From Candidatus Eiseniibacteriota bacterium (lineage in GTDB: Bacteria > Eisenbacteria > RBG-16-71-46): a stretch of 64,000 nt of DNA. Below the pieces are notes generated by a model that did not search any database, was not told the DNA's origin, and was given only the letters and a program-made list of their open reading frames with translations. Positions 38,724 through 47,731 of this stretch are shown here, one piece after another. The stretch covers positions 104,795 to 168,794 of the forward strand of contig JACRIW010000038.1 in the NCBI GenBank assembly GCA_016215625.1. The letters run 5' to 3'. The position numbers and the translations under genes are program-made. Position 1 is the stretch's first letter, and every line of letters starts with the position of its first letter.

Positions 38724-39080
38724 ATGGCGAACTTGAAGAGCCGGCAGGTCGGCAGCATCCACATCCTCACGCCCAAGGGCTATCTCACGGGCGGCGAGGA
38801 GACGGAAGAGCTGGAGAAGGCCATCCGGCAGCTCGGCGAAGATGGCAACAAGAACCTCATCATCAATTTGGGCGATACCCAGCACCTGAACTCGACGGCG
38901 CTGGGCGTGCTCATTTCGGCTCACTCGAGCTACGTGCGCCGCGGCGGCCAGATGAAGCTCTGCGCCGTGGACAAGCGCATCGAGAACATCTTCGTGATCA
39001 CCAAGCTTTCGCTGGTGTTCGACGTGAAGCCCACCGAGGAGCAGGCGATCGCCAGCTTCGCGGGCGGCGAGTCGGCCTAG
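38724..39080 (+). CDS. STAS-domain protein 1 (anti-sigma factor antagonist-like, phosphorylatable Thr)
   Basis: 118 aa, essentially one STAS domain. GTEETEELEKAI-like first helix region, LIINLGDTQHLNSTALGVLISAH, then RRGGQMKLCAVDKRIENIFVITKL and the typical ending. The switch motif, DSS in SpoIIAA with Ser58 phosphorylated, reads Asn56-Ser57-Thr58, so a phosphorylatable residue is kept. ATG 38724 with AGGAGCAAGG upstream. No RsbW/SpoIIAB kinase or SpoIIE/RsbU phosphatase is encoded nearby. First of two paralogous genes placed between the TPR gene and exbB. Confidence 0.88.
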   Translation: MANLKSRQVGSIHILTPKGYLTGGEETEELEKAIRQLGEDGNKNLIINLGDTQHLNSTALGVLISAHSSYVRRGGQMKLCAVDKRIENIFVITKLSLVFDVKPTEEQAIASFAGGESA

Positions 39081-39110
39081 GCCGGCGTTCTCAAACGAGG
39101 GGCGACTCGC

Positions 39111-39461
39111 ATGGCCATCACGAGGAAGCAGGTCGAGAGCATCACCGTGATCGCGGCCCGTGGCCGGTTCTACGGGGACAAGGAAACCGACGAGTTGGAG
39201 GCCGCCATCATGGCCGAAGCCGCGACCGGCAACACGCGTCTCGTCGTGAACCTCTCCGAGGCCGAGGCCATGAACTCGGTGGCGCTGGGCGTGCTGATGC
39301 GCGGCTTCGCGAACTATCGCACCCGCTCGGGTGAAATGAAGCTCTGTGGGCTTGGGAAGAAGCTGAAGGATCTCTTCGTCATGACCAAGCTCATCATGGT
39401 TTTCGATCACCACGACACGGAGGAGGCCGCTCTCGCGTCCTTCGCCGACGTGGCGCAGTAG
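39111..39461 (+). CDS. STAS-domain protein 2 (non-phosphorylatable switch position)
   Basis: 116 aa STAS domain, a clear paralogue of the preceding protein (shared RxxGxMKLCxxxKxxxxxFVxTKLxxVFD pattern). The switch motif reads Asn55-Ser56-Val57: the position phosphorylated in SpoIIAA-type proteins is Val, so it could not be regulated that way. A divided pair with one switchable and one fixed member would suit a partner-exchange scheme, but no kinase is encoded here, and STAS domains also serve as plain protein adaptors. Followed by a 158 nt gap before exbB. Confidence 0.88.
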   Translation: MAITRKQVESITVIAARGRFYGDKETDELEAAIMAEAATGNTRLVVNLSEAEAMNSVALGVLMRGFANYRTRSGEMKLCGLGKKLKDLFVMTKLIMVFDHHDTEEAALASFADVAQ

Positions 39462-39619
39462 CCTCCGCCTGACCGGGTCGGGGGGAGAAGAAGTTCAACG
39501 AAGCAGGTCCGGATCATTTCGCTCCGCGACCCGGGCGGGTGAGTGACGCTCAGCCGCTGATCATGAACGGCCGTTCCGGTGCAGGCGCGCCGGTGTGGCG
39601 ATGGAGGAGTTCCCAGTCA

Positions 39620-40360
39620 ATGAACCGTTTTATCGTCCCTCTCTATTTCGCGGCTTCGGTCGCCGTTTCGTTCGCGCTCTGGTGGTACCTGCCGACCCTC
39701 GGTGAGCTCGGGAAGCAGATGAAGGAAGCCGGGCCCCTCGTGGCCATGCTGTTCCTCCTCCTGATCCTCCAGGTCACCTTCGTCATCGAGCGTACCTGGA
39801 GCCTCAACAAGGCCAAGGGTACGGGTTCGATGCCGATGTTCCTCGTGAACGTCCGCAAGAAGATCCAGACGGGTGACGTCGAAGGCGCCATCCAGCTGTG
39901 CGGCAAGCAGCGTGGTTCGGCCGCGAACGTCATGCGCGCCGGCCTCGAGCGCTACAAGGCCCTGATCGCCGAAGGCGCTCCGAAGGACAAGATCGTCGCC
40001 GAGACGCAGGCCGCGATCCAGGAAGCCAACGGCCTCGAAGTGCCGCTTCTCGAGCGCAACCTCATCGCGCTTTCGACGATCGCGTCGATCTCGACGATGG
40101 TCGGTCTGCTCGGAACGGTCGTCGGCATGATCCGTTCGTTCGCCGCCCTCGGTCACACGGGCGCCGTCGACGCGACCAAGCTCGCCGTCGGTATTTCCGA
40201 AGCGCTCATCAACACGGCCGGCGGTCTCATCGTGGCCATCATCGGTATCGTCATGTACAACGTGTTCGTGACGCGCGTCGACGGCTTCAACTACATGATG
40301 GACGAGGCGTCGTACGAGGCCGTGCAGCTGCTCGCGGCCAACGCTTCCGACAAGAAGTAA
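39620..40360 (+). CDS. exbB: MotA/TolQ/ExbB proton-channel family protein
   Basis: 246 aa. Three membrane segments: ~residues 5-25, 40-60 and a long C-terminal pair (~150-220) containing IASISTMVGLLGTVVGMIRSFAAL and INTAGGLIVAIIGIVMYN, the ExbB/TolQ signature. ATG 39620 has GGAGGAG (39603-39609) at 10 nt; an in-frame GTG at 39539 would add 27 residues lacking homologous character, so 39620 is chosen. Forms the inner-membrane motor with ExbD to power TonB. Confidence 0.93.
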   Translation: MNRFIVPLYFAASVAVSFALWWYLPTLGELGKQMKEAGPLVAMLFLLLILQVTFVIERTWSLNKAKGTGSMPMFLVNVRKKIQTGDVEGAIQLCGKQRGSAANVMRAGLERYKALIAEGAPKDKIVAETQAAIQEANGLEVPLLERNLIALSTIASISTMVGLLGTVVGMIRSFAALGHTGAVDATKLAVGISEALINTAGGLIVAIIGIVMYNVFVTRVDGFNYMMDEASYEAVQLLAANASDKK

Positions 40361-40378
40361 TCGGGGGAGGACGAGCTC

Positions 40379-40879
40379 ATGCTCAAAAAGATGCGCCGCA
40401 TCGGCATCGCCATCGACATGACGCCGATGGTCGATGTGGCGTTCCTCCTGCTGATCTTCTTCATGTGTACGACTCAGTTCAAACCGCCGGAGAAGGACAA
40501 GATCACGCTGCCCGACTCGAACTCGCCGGCCAAGTCGCCCGAATCCGACATCATCACGATCGCGGTGACGGCGCCGAAGCCCGAGAACAACTTCCAGTCG
40601 CAGGTGCGCGTGGTCTACCGGCAGGGCGGGCAGGAAGTGGATCGCCTGATCGCTCCCGAGTCGGTGAAGATGGATCTGGGTCCGGTCCTGAGCACGGCGC
40701 GTGCGGCCAACCCGAAGTCGCGAGTCCTGGTCAAGATGGACCGGGGCGCCGCCTTCGGCGTGATGGCCGACATGATGTCCGCGTTCCAGGAATCGAACGC
40801 GACCCGATTCAACGTCCAGACGAACTTGATGAAGGGTGGCGGCGCCTTTGGCGGCACCAACCCTCCGCCCACCAAGTAA
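40379..40879 (+). CDS. exbD: ExbD/TolR-family protein, first copy
   Basis: 166 aa. A single N-terminal membrane helix with the essential Asp19 in IDMTPMVDVAFLLLIFFM, and a periplasmic domain (~residues 60-150). Longer linker (PAKSPESDIITIAV) and a Gly-rich C-terminus (GGGAFGGTNPPP). Transmits the proton-driven movement to TonB. The second copy follows 30 nt downstream with the same 18-residue core. Confidence 0.94.
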   Translation: MLKKMRRIGIAIDMTPMVDVAFLLLIFFMCTTQFKPPEKDKITLPDSNSPAKSPESDIITIAVTAPKPENNFQSQVRVVYRQGGQEVDRLIAPESVKMDLGPVLSTARAANPKSRVLVKMDRGAAFGVMADMMSAFQESNATRFNVQTNLMKGGGAFGGTNPPPTK

Positions 40880-40909
40880 CGCGCCACTCGCGCTGAGAGG
40901 TATGCCCAC

Positions 40910-41413
40910 ATGGGTGCAGTAGACACCCCCCAACCGAGAAGTGGCGGCGGCAAGAAAGGCAAGGGCTTCCATCGCCCCAAGCGGCGTGTCGGTGTGCGCA
41001 TCGACATGACGCCCATGGTGGACGTGGCGTTCCTGCTGCTCATTTTCTTCATGGTGACCACGGTGTTCATGACTCCGCAGGCGCTCGAGATCAATCTGCC
41101 TCCGGACAACAAGACGCCGATGCAGGTCGCCGAGTCGAAGATCCTCCAGTTGCGCGTCCTCGGTGAGGACCGCGTGTACTGGAAGCGTGGCCCGAAGACG
41201 GACCCGTGGGTCCGGACGACGGTCGCCGGCATGAAGGACGTGCTCAAGCCGCTCGCCAACAACGACGCCATCGTGATCCTGCTGAACATCGATCGCGATG
41301 CGACGTTCGACAACATGGTCAGCATCATCGACCAGCTCGACCTCGCGAACCTGGGTCGTTTTTCGATCCTCGAACTCACCCCGGCCGACAAAGCGGAGGT
41401 GGAGAACCTGTGA
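40910..41413 (+). CDS. exbD: ExbD/TolR-family protein, second copy
   Basis: 167 aa. An extended basic N-terminus (SGGGKKGKGFHRPKRR) precedes the helix, with Asp38 in the same IDMTPMVDVAFLLLIFFM core as the first copy. Periplasmic domain ends TPADKAEVENL. Two ExbD genes per TonB operon are common in Bacteroidota and may give a heteromeric stator. The stop overlaps the tonB GTG (GTGA). Confidence 0.94.
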   Translation: MGAVDTPQPRSGGGKKGKGFHRPKRRVGVRIDMTPMVDVAFLLLIFFMVTTVFMTPQALEINLPPDNKTPMQVAESKILQLRVLGEDRVYWKRGPKTDPWVRTTVAGMKDVLKPLANNDAIVILLNIDRDATFDNMVSIIDQLDLANLGRFSILELTPADKAEVENL

Positions 41414-42129
41414 GCGAGCCCAAAGTCGCGTTGTATGAGTTCATGCCCTACGGGGCACCGGAACTCCTCGAAGTCGCGAAGAAGTACCTGACCAAGGCGC
41501 TGACGCTGGCGATGTCCGGACTCGTCGTCATCTTCCTCGCGCTGCTCGGTCTGAACTACTACCTCGCGCACAACGAGAAGGAACCGCCCCCGATCGTCGT
41601 GCCGTATCGTGAACTGCAGGCTCCTCCGCCACTGACCGACGCGGCTCCGCCGCCGCAGGTGCAGGTGGCGACGCAGGTCGCGCCTCCGGCTGCCGCCATC
41701 CCGGTCCCCGTGCCGGACGCGGAAGCGCCGCAGGAGCAGACCATCGCGTCGCAGGAAGAACTTTCCGCGGTGCAGGGCAGTGGCCCGGTCGGTGACGGCG
41801 ACAACATCGTGGTCGCTCCGCCCGAGGAAGACGCGCTGCCGAGTTTCGGCGAGTACGTCTACACGGACGAGCTTCCCGAGAAGATCACGCACGTGCAGCC
41901 CGTGTATCCGGACATCGCTCGCGAAGCCGGCGTCGATGGCACGGTCATGGTGCAGGCGCTCGTCGGCAAGGACGGGCGCGTGAAGGAAGCGCGTGTCGTG
42001 AAGTCGATCCCGATGCTCGACGCCTCGGCGCTCGCCGCGGTCAAGCAGTGGGTCTTCAAGCCGGCGCTTTCCAACAACAAGCCCGTCGCCGTGTGGGTGG
42101 GCTGTCCGGTGAAGTTCTCGCTGCGCTAG
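41410..42129 (+). CDS. tonB: TonB energy transducer
   Basis: 239 aa from GTG overlapping the second exbD stop. A cytoplasmic N-terminus of ~30 residues, a membrane segment at ~31-51 (LTLAMSGLVVIFLALLGLNY), a Pro/Ala/Glu-rich periplasmic spacer (~55-145), and the TonB C-terminal domain (~150-239) with HVQPVYPDIAREAGVDGTVMVQ and VKQWVFKPALSNNKPVAV. Contacts TonB-dependent receptors at the outer membrane; none is encoded in the window. A strong terminator follows. Confidence 0.94.
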   Translation: MSEPKVALYEFMPYGAPELLEVAKKYLTKALTLAMSGLVVIFLALLGLNYYLAHNEKEPPPIVVPYRELQAPPPLTDAAPPPQVQVATQVAPPAAAIPVPVPDAEAPQEQTIASQEELSAVQGSGPVGDGDNIVVAPPEEDALPSFGEYVYTDELPEKITHVQPVYPDIAREAGVDGTVMVQALVGKDGRVKEARVVKSIPMLDASALAAVKQWVFKPALSNNKPVAVWVGCPVKFSLR

Positions 42130-42149
42130 CCGGTTCAGGCCGTTTCATC

Positions 42150-42191
42150 GCGGCGCACGCGTCCTCGGGACGTGTGCGCCGCGGCTTTTTT
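42150..42191 (+). terminator. Rho-independent terminator after tonB
   Basis: 15 bp stem (42150-42164 with 42168-42182, one G-U pair), 3 nt loop, then a six-T run at 42185-42190. Ends the TonB cluster. Confidence 0.93.
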
Positions 42192-42232
42192 CCGCGCCCG
42201 TCGCGCATTTCCCGCGCCGGTGTGGGCCGGGT

Positions 42233-42261
42233 TTGACCCTCCCGCGGCCGCTCCCTAACTT
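42233..42261 (+). promoter_or_regulatory. Promoter for the YIP1-like gene
   Basis: TTGACC (42233-42238), 17 bp spacer, TAACTT (42256-42261). Start near 42268, about 45 nt upstream of the chosen ATG. Confidence 0.6.
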
Positions 42262-42313
42262 CCGGGTGACTGCCCCCGCCGTACCGCCGACCCGTCCCCG
42301 GAGCATGCTCCCC

Positions 42314-43075
42314 ATGAGCTCGACCGATTTCACGACGACCCCGCCCTCGGCGCCGGCCGGGGTGAGGCTTTCACCTCTGGAACGCGCGCGCCGCGTATTC
42401 GTCTCTCCCTCGACGGCGTGGGAGGGGTTGGAGGAACAGGTCCAGTGGTGGATCCCGATGGTGCTGCTCACCCTCGTGACCGTCGGGCTGTTCTTCCTGC
42501 TCTACCAGAGGGCGTACCTGCCCATGATGCTCGACCAGCTCGACCAGCAGGTGGTGAACGGCCAGCTTCCGGCCGAGCAGGTGGACCGCATGGAGCAGGT
42601 CTACTCCGGCGTGCCGGCGCAGTTGATGATCATGGCCACGCAGGTCATCGCCGTCGTCCTCATCACGCTTCTCTGGGCCTCCGTCACGGCGTTCGGCATC
42701 GGGTTCGTGCTCGGGGGGCGGCTCAGCTACCGGCTCGCGCTCGAGGCGGTCTGCTGGTCCAGTCTCGTCTCCATTCCCGCGCAGATCCTCGTGGCGGCCA
42801 TGGCCTGGTCCCAGGAGACCATGAAGGGCGTACACGTGGGTCTCGCGGCGTTGCTGCCGCAGGCCGACACGCCCTCCAAGCTGCAGACCGGATTGACCGT
42901 CTTCCTCGATTCGATCAGTCCGTTCTCGGTCTGGAACCTGTTCGTCCTCGTGGTGGCGTGCAGCACGTTCTCCCGGCTTCCGCGGCGCAACGTCGCGTGG
43001 GTGCTCGTTTCGCTCTACCTCGCGTTGTTCGCGATCGGCGCCGTCCTCTCGGCGCTCTTCGCGCCCGGCGCCTGA
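42314..43075 (+). CDS. YIP1-like multi-pass membrane protein of unknown function
   Basis: 253 aa. After a short hydrophilic N-terminus containing RLSPLERARRVFVSPSTAWEGL (a common opening of bacterial YIP1-family proteins), about five membrane segments are predicted: ~50-70, 115-140, 150-175, 210-235 and 235-253, as judged by hydrophobic runs. ATG 42314 is preferred over in-frame ATG 42305 because GGAG at 42299-42302 is too near the latter. Possibly an assembly or transport helper; no substrate known. Has its own promoter but directly precedes the efflux operon, so cotranscription is possible. Confidence 0.72.
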   Translation: MSSTDFTTTPPSAPAGVRLSPLERARRVFVSPSTAWEGLEEQVQWWIPMVLLTLVTVGLFFLLYQRAYLPMMLDQLDQQVVNGQLPAEQVDRMEQVYSGVPAQLMIMATQVIAVVLITLLWASVTAFGIGFVLGGRLSYRLALEAVCWSSLVSIPAQILVAAMAWSQETMKGVHVGLAALLPQADTPSKLQTGLTVFLDSISPFSVWNLFVLVVACSTFSRLPRRNVAWVLVSLYLALFAIGAVLSALFAPGA

Positions 43076-43113
43076 AACTTCCTGCAACTTCGATCGAACG
43101 GTTGGCGTAGACC

Positions 43114-43146
43114 GGCGCGCACCACCCGCTCACGGGGTGGGGCGCC
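43114..43146 (+). promoter_or_regulatory. Hairpin in the efflux operon leader
   Basis: GGCGC (43114-43118) pairs with GCGCC (43142-43146) and CCACCC (43122-43127) with GGGTGG (43135-43140), ending 20 nt before the tolC-type start codon. No T-run, so an RNA structure or operator rather than a terminator. A weak -10 (TAGACC, 43108-43113) lies just upstream. Confidence 0.35.
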
Positions 43147-43165
43147 GATCGCCCGGACCGGAGGA

Positions 43166-44470
43166 ATGATGAACCGAAAGACCGTCGTGGCCTGGCTGTT
43201 CCCGCTGCTCCTCGCCGTACCGTCGGCCCATGCGGCCACGCTCACCGCCGATCAGGCCGTCCAGATCGCCCTGCGCCAGAGCACGCAGTCCGTCCAGGCG
43301 GAAGCGTCCGTGCTGGATTCGCGCTCGGGGCTCTGGAGCGCCTATTCCAACGTCCTGCCTCGCGTGTCGGCCGACGCCTCGCGCTCCGGCGGAGAGACTC
43401 GCGAACTCTCGAACGGCGTGACGAACGACCGCGGCTACAGCGGCTCGTACGGTGTCAGCGGCAGCTGGGGCATCCTCGACCTGTCCTCGTGGGCGTCGCT
43501 CCGCTCCGCGCAGCGTGGAGCGAGCGCGGCGAAGTTCGACCGTGCGGCGACGCGTGCGCAGATCGTGCTCGACACGAAGCGCCAGTTCTACGAAGTCGTG
43601 AAGGCGATGCACCTCTCGCGCGTCTCGAGCCAGGCGCTCAAGCTTTCGCGCGACGACGAACGCCGCGTGCGCGCGCTCTACGAGGTGGGTTCGGTCTCGA
43701 AGAGCGACCTGCTCAAGGCCCGCGTCCGCACCTCGCAGAGCGAGCTCGACTCGCTGATCGCCGACCACAACGTGACGGCGCAGCGCGTGCGGCTCGCGAC
43801 GCAGCTCGGCCTGTCCGAGACGGCGCTGGGCGACGTGGATTCGACCCTGCAGGCTTCGAAGATCGTCGTGGACGCCGCGGCCGTGGCCGCGGAAGCGCGC
43901 ACCCGCCGCCCGGACGTGAAGGCCGCCGAGGCCGCTTTCGCCAGCGCCGAGTGGCGCCTGCGCTCGGCCCAGGTGTCGCGCCTGCCCGGCATTTCGCTGT
44001 CGGCCGGCTACACGCCGAAGTCGGTCTCGAGCTTCGCTTCCGAGCTGAACGGCGTGACCACGTCGGGCTCGAGCTGGGCGAAGGGCGACCGCAGTGGCCG
44101 CATCTCGGCGAGCATGCCGATCTTCGACCTCGCCACCGAGAGCCGCATCACGTCGGCTCGCGCGTCGGCGATGCGCGCGCGTGAAACCCGCGACGCGATC
44201 CTGCGTAATCTCGACAGCGAGGTGCGGATCACGCTGCTCGGCTACCAGGAGGCCACGGAACGCGAGTCGCTCGCGCGCCGGACCCTCGAGTCGGCCAGCG
44301 AGAACCTCAATCTCGTCCAGCAGAAGTACAACGTCGGGTCGGCGACCATTCTCGACCTCATCGATTCCCAGGTTCAGTTGCAGCGTGCGCAGAGCGATCT
44401 CGTCTCCGCGATGGCCGCGATTCGCGTCGCGGAAGCGGAGCTCGATCAGGTCCGCGGCCGCAGCGAGTGA
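43166..44470 (+). CDS. tolC: TolC-family outer membrane efflux protein
   Basis: 434 aa with a signal peptide (MMNRKTVVAWLFPLLLAVPSAHA). Two repeated halves of long amphipathic helices and short strands, as in OEP proteins: ALRQSTQSVQAEASVLDSRSG, YEVVKAMHLSRVSSQALKLS and EVGSVSKSDLLKARVRTSQSELD in the first half; LEQDxxLxLGYQE-like and QQKYNVGSATILDLIDSQVQLQRAQSDLVSA in the second. Start at ATG 43166 or the adjacent ATG 43169, next to GGAGG (43160-43164). Outer-membrane channel for the following adaptor and ABC proteins. Confidence 0.92.
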   Translation: MMNRKTVVAWLFPLLLAVPSAHAATLTADQAVQIALRQSTQSVQAEASVLDSRSGLWSAYSNVLPRVSADASRSGGETRELSNGVTNDRGYSGSYGVSGSWGILDLSSWASLRSAQRGASAAKFDRAATRAQIVLDTKRQFYEVVKAMHLSRVSSQALKLSRDDERRVRALYEVGSVSKSDLLKARVRTSQSELDSLIADHNVTAQRVRLATQLGLSETALGDVDSTLQASKIVVDAAAVAAEARTRRPDVKAAEAAFASAEWRLRSAQVSRLPGISLSAGYTPKSVSSFASELNGVTTSGSSWAKGDRSGRISASMPIFDLATESRITSARASAMRARETRDAILRNLDSEVRITLLGYQEATERESLARRTLESASENLNLVQQKYNVGSATILDLIDSQVQLQRAQSDLVSAMAAIRVAEAELDQVRGRSE

Positions 44471-44492
44471 CTCGAAAGGAAGCAGGACGCCC

Positions 44493-45782
44493 ATGAACAA
44501 GAAGGTGCTGCTGTGGGTCATTCTCGGAGTGGTGGTGGTGGGCGGCCTCGCCGGCGCCAGCATCGCGAACAACTCCCGCGGCAAGGTCGAGGCGGTCCAG
44601 ATGGCGCGGGTGCGCCGTGAGGACGTGACCTCCCAGGTGCGCGCGCCCGGCAAGATCGAGCCGCGCACGCAGGTGAAGGTCAGCGCCGACATCATGGGCA
44701 AGATCGTCCACCTGTACGTCAAGGAGGGCGACCGGGTGAAGAAGGACCAGCTGATGCTCCAGCTGGACGACACCCAGTACCGCAGCGCCCATGCGCAGGC
44801 GAAGGCCGCTCTGGCCGCCGCCCAGGCGCGGCTGCGCGAGGCGCAGTCCGCTCTCCGGATGAACGATTCGAACTTCGGCCGCCAGCGCCAGCTGTACGAG
44901 CAGAAGCTGCTGTCCACCGCCGAGTGGGAGCAGGCGCAGAACGCCCACGAAGGCGCGCGCGTGGCGGTGGCGACGGCCCAGGAGGACGCGGCCCGTGCGA
45001 GCGCCGGACTCGACGCCGCCGCGGACAACCTGCGCAAGTGCCGTTTTCTCGCGCCCTTCGACGGCGTCGTGAGCGCGCTCAACGTCGAAGCCGGCGAGAA
45101 CGTGATCCCGGGCACGATGAACAACATCGGCACCGAGATCCTCGTCGTCTCCGACCTGTCCCGCATGCTCGTCCGCGCGGACGTGGACGAGACGGACGTC
45201 GTGGACATGCGCCTCGCGCAGAAGACGAAGATCGCCGTGGACGCGTTCCCGGACACGACGTTCCCGGGCACGGTCTCCGAGATCGGCAACACCGCGAAGC
45301 GCTCGATCACCTCGACCGTGGACGGCCAGACGAACTTCGAAGTGAAGGTCGTCTTCGACCAGAACGTGCCGGAGGTCCGGCCGGGCATGACGGCGGACGT
45401 CGAGATCGAGACGGGCACGCATCCGCACACGCTCGTCGTGCCGATCCAGTCGGTCGTCGTCCGCACCGAGCGCGAGCTCGAGCGGGCGAAGAAGGGCGTG
45501 AAGGGCGCGAAGATGGACCGGCGCGCGAAGCGCGCGGCCGCCGCGGCCGAAGAGGACACGGTCGGGCGCCGCGACAAGGAGATCACGGGTGTGTTCGTCG
45601 TGCGCAACGACGTCGCGACGTTCGTCCCGGTCCGTACGGGACTCGCGAGCGAGACCATGATCGAGGTGTTCGGCGACGTGAAGGAAGGCGACTCCGTCGT
45701 GTCGGGGCCCTACAAGGCGCTGCGCGAACTCAAGCCGGGCGGCAAGGTGAAGAAGGAAACCGCCGCGAAGGGGAAGAAGTGA
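44493..45782 (+). CDS. macA: MacA-like periplasmic adaptor (HlyD/RND-MFP family)
   Basis: 429 aa. One N-terminal membrane anchor ([19 protein letters not shown]), a lipoyl/barrel-sandwich half [23 protein letters not shown], an alpha-helical hairpin (~95-165), second lipoyl half [21 protein letters not shown], beta-barrel and membrane-proximal domain. In the last domain a highly charged ~40-residue insertion (45460-45585; [34 protein letters not shown]) separates two strands that are normally adjacent. Bridges TolC and the MacB-type permeases. The stop overlaps the ATPase start (GTGA). Confidence 0.9.
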   Translation: MNKKVLLWVILGVVVVGGLAGASIANNSRGKVEAVQMARVRREDVTSQVRAPGKIEPRTQVKVSADIMGKIVHLYVKEGDRVKKDQLMLQLDDTQYRSAHAQAKAALAAAQARLREAQSALRMNDSNFGRQRQLYEQKLLSTAEWEQAQNAHEGARVAVATAQEDAARASAGLDAAADNLRKCRFLAPFDGVVSALNVEAGENVIPGTMNNIGTEILVVSDLSRMLVRADVDETDVVDMRLAQKTKIAVDAFPDTTFPGTVSEIGNTAKRSITSTVDGQTNFEVKVVFDQNVPEVRPGMTADVEIETGTHPHTLVVPIQSVVVRTERELERAKKGVKGAKMDRRAKRAAAAAEEDTVGRRDKEITGVFVVRNDVATFVPVRTGLASETMIEVFGDVKEGDSVVSGPYKALRELKPGGKVKKETAAKGKK

Positions 45783-46513
45783 CCCAGAACGACATGCTGA
45801 TTTCCATCCGCGGCCTTCACCGCGTGTACCAGGTCGGCGATCAGGAAGTCCGTGCGCTCGACGGCGTGGACCTCGACATCCGCAAGAACGAGTACGTCGC
45901 CATCATGGGGCCCTCGGGCTCGGGCAAGTCCACGCTCATGAACATCCTCGGCTGCCTCGACACGCCCTCGCTGGGTTCGTACCGGCTCAAGGACGCCGAG
46001 ATCGGCAAGATGAGCGACGACGAGCTGGCCCGCATCCGCAACATGGAGATCGGGTTCGTCTTCCAGACGTTCAACCTGCTGCCGCGCGCCGACGCGCTGC
46101 ACAACGTCGAACTGCCGCTCGTCTACGCCGGGATGAAGCACGAACAGCGTCGTCAGCGCGCGAAGGAATCGCTCGAGCTCGTCGGGCTGGCCGATCGCAT
46201 GAAGCACCGCCCGAACGAGCTTTCGGGCGGCCAGCGCCAGCGTGTCGCGATCGCGCGCGCGCTCGTGAACAAGCCCAGCATCATTCTCGCGGACGAACCG
46301 ACGGGAAACCTCGATTCGCGGACGGGCGAGGAAATCATGATGGCGTTCGAGAACATCTGGAAGCAGGGCAACACCGTCATTCTCGTGACGCACGAAGCGG
46401 ACATCGCCGAGCACGCCCGACGCATCGTCCGGATGAAGGACGGCCGCGTCGAGAGCGACACGATCAATCCGCATCCCCGCTCGGCTTCGGGCCCCGCGCC
46501 CGCGCACGCATGA
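45779..46513 (+). CDS. MacB-type ABC transporter ATP-binding protein
   Basis: 244 aa, GTG start overlapping the adaptor stop. Walker [27 protein letters not shown], Walker [14 protein letters not shown], switch VILVTHE. Belongs to the MacB/LolD/FtsE-like group; here separate from its permeases, whereas E. coli MacB fuses them. It serves two permeases encoded downstream. ATGA overlap to the first. Macrolides, toxins or siderophores are known cargo of relatives; none can be assigned here. Confidence 0.93.
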   Translation: MTQNDMLISIRGLHRVYQVGDQEVRALDGVDLDIRKNEYVAIMGPSGSGKSTLMNILGCLDTPSLGSYRLKDAEIGKMSDDELARIRNMEIGFVFQTFNLLPRADALHNVELPLVYAGMKHEQRRQRAKESLELVGLADRMKHRPNELSGGQRQRVAIARALVNKPSIILADEPTGNLDSRTGEEIMMAFENIWKQGNTVILVTHEADIAEHARRIVRMKDGRVESDTINPHPRSASGPAPAHA

Positions 46514-47727
46514 ACCTGCGCGAGAGCATCGGCATCGCCCTCGGCGGTGTCCGGGCGAACAAGCTCCGCTCGTTCCTGACGCTGCTCGGGACCATCATCG
46601 GCGTGGCCTCGGTCATCGCCGTGCTTTCCTTCGTCGAAGGGCTCAACCGCTTCGTGAAGGAGAAGCTCCTGAACGCCGGCGCGAACGTGCTCGTGGTCGA
46701 CAAGTACGGCTTCATCACGAGCCAGGAGGCGTTCGAGGAGGCCAACAAGCGTCCGGACGTGGACTGGGGCGACGTGGTCGCGCTCCGTCAGGGCGTGCGG
46801 CACGCGAGCATGGTCGTGCCGCAGGCGGGTTCGGCCGCCGCGGTCCGCAACGGCTCGAAGGTCATGAAGGCCGTGAGCGTCGGCGGGCGTGGTGCCGGCT
46901 ACGACGTCGTGGACGATCTCTCGATCGATTCGGGCCGCCATCTGTCGGAGTTCGACGACGAGGAGCGCCGGCCGGTGTGCGTCATCGGCCCCGAGGTCGC
47001 CGAGGAGCTCTTCGCGAACCTCGACCCGCTCGGCCGCACGATCCGCGTCGACCGCTGGACGTTCGAGATCGTCGGTGTGACCAAGGCGAAGGGCAAGATG
47101 TTCGGGCAGAGCCAGGACCGCTTCGTGATCGTGCCCATCCGCACGTTCTCGAAGTACTGGCAGGAGCGCGGCTCGTTCTCGATCGCGGTGAAGAGCATCG
47201 ACGAGTCGTCGCTGCCGCTGGCCGAACAGGAGTCACGCAACATCATGCGCGCCCGCCGCCACCAGCGGCCGGGGCAGCCGGACAAGTTCGGCATCACGAC
47301 CTCCGAAACGTGGCTCGAGCTGTACCGCACGCTCACGGGCGGCATCTTCATCCTGACGATCGGCGTCGCGGCGATTTCGCTCATCGTCGGCGGCATCGTG
47401 ATCATGAACATCATGCTCGTGTCGGTCACCGAGCGGACGAAGGAGATCGGCGTGCGCAAGGCGCTGGGCGCCCGCCGGCGCGACATCCTCACCCAGTTCC
47501 TCGTCGAGTCGACGACGCTCTCGCTCTCGGGCGGGCTCATCGGCATCGCGCTCGGCGCCGGACTGGCGCTGCTCGTCGGCGCGGTCAGCCCGCTGCCCGC
47601 GGCCGTGAGCATGCCGGCGATCGTGCTCGGCATCGTGATGAGCACCGCCGTCGGCGTGTTCTTCGGTTCCTACCCGGCGGTGCGAGCCGCCCGCCTCGAT
47701 CCCATCGAAGCGCTCCGGTACGAGTGA
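46510..47727 (+). CDS. MacB-type ABC transporter permease 1
   Basis: 405 aa. N-terminal membrane segment ([22 protein letters not shown]), a periplasmic MacB_PCD domain (~45-270), and three C-terminal segments (~285-315, 330-360, 365-395) with the FtsX-type [20 protein letters not shown] and the ending [10 protein letters not shown]. Paralogous to the next gene, with which it probably forms a heterodimer. Confidence 0.93.
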   Translation: MNLRESIGIALGGVRANKLRSFLTLLGTIIGVASVIAVLSFVEGLNRFVKEKLLNAGANVLVVDKYGFITSQEAFEEANKRPDVDWGDVVALRQGVRHASMVVPQAGSAAAVRNGSKVMKAVSVGGRGAGYDVVDDLSIDSGRHLSEFDDEERRPVCVIGPEVAEELFANLDPLGRTIRVDRWTFEIVGVTKAKGKMFGQSQDRFVIVPIRTFSKYWQERGSFSIAVKSIDESSLPLAEQESRNIMRARRHQRPGQPDKFGITTSETWLELYRTLTGGIFILTIGVAAISLIVGGIVIMNIMLVSVTERTKEIGVRKALGARRRDILTQFLVESTTLSLSGGLIGIALGAGLALLVGAVSPLPAAVSMPAIVLGIVMSTAVGVFFGSYPAVRAARLDPIEALRYE

Positions 47728-47731
47728 CCCC

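Noticed and set aside
39539..39619. GTG 39539 as the exbB start
   Set aside because: Adds 27 non-homologous residues; GGAGGAG is placed correctly for ATG 39620.
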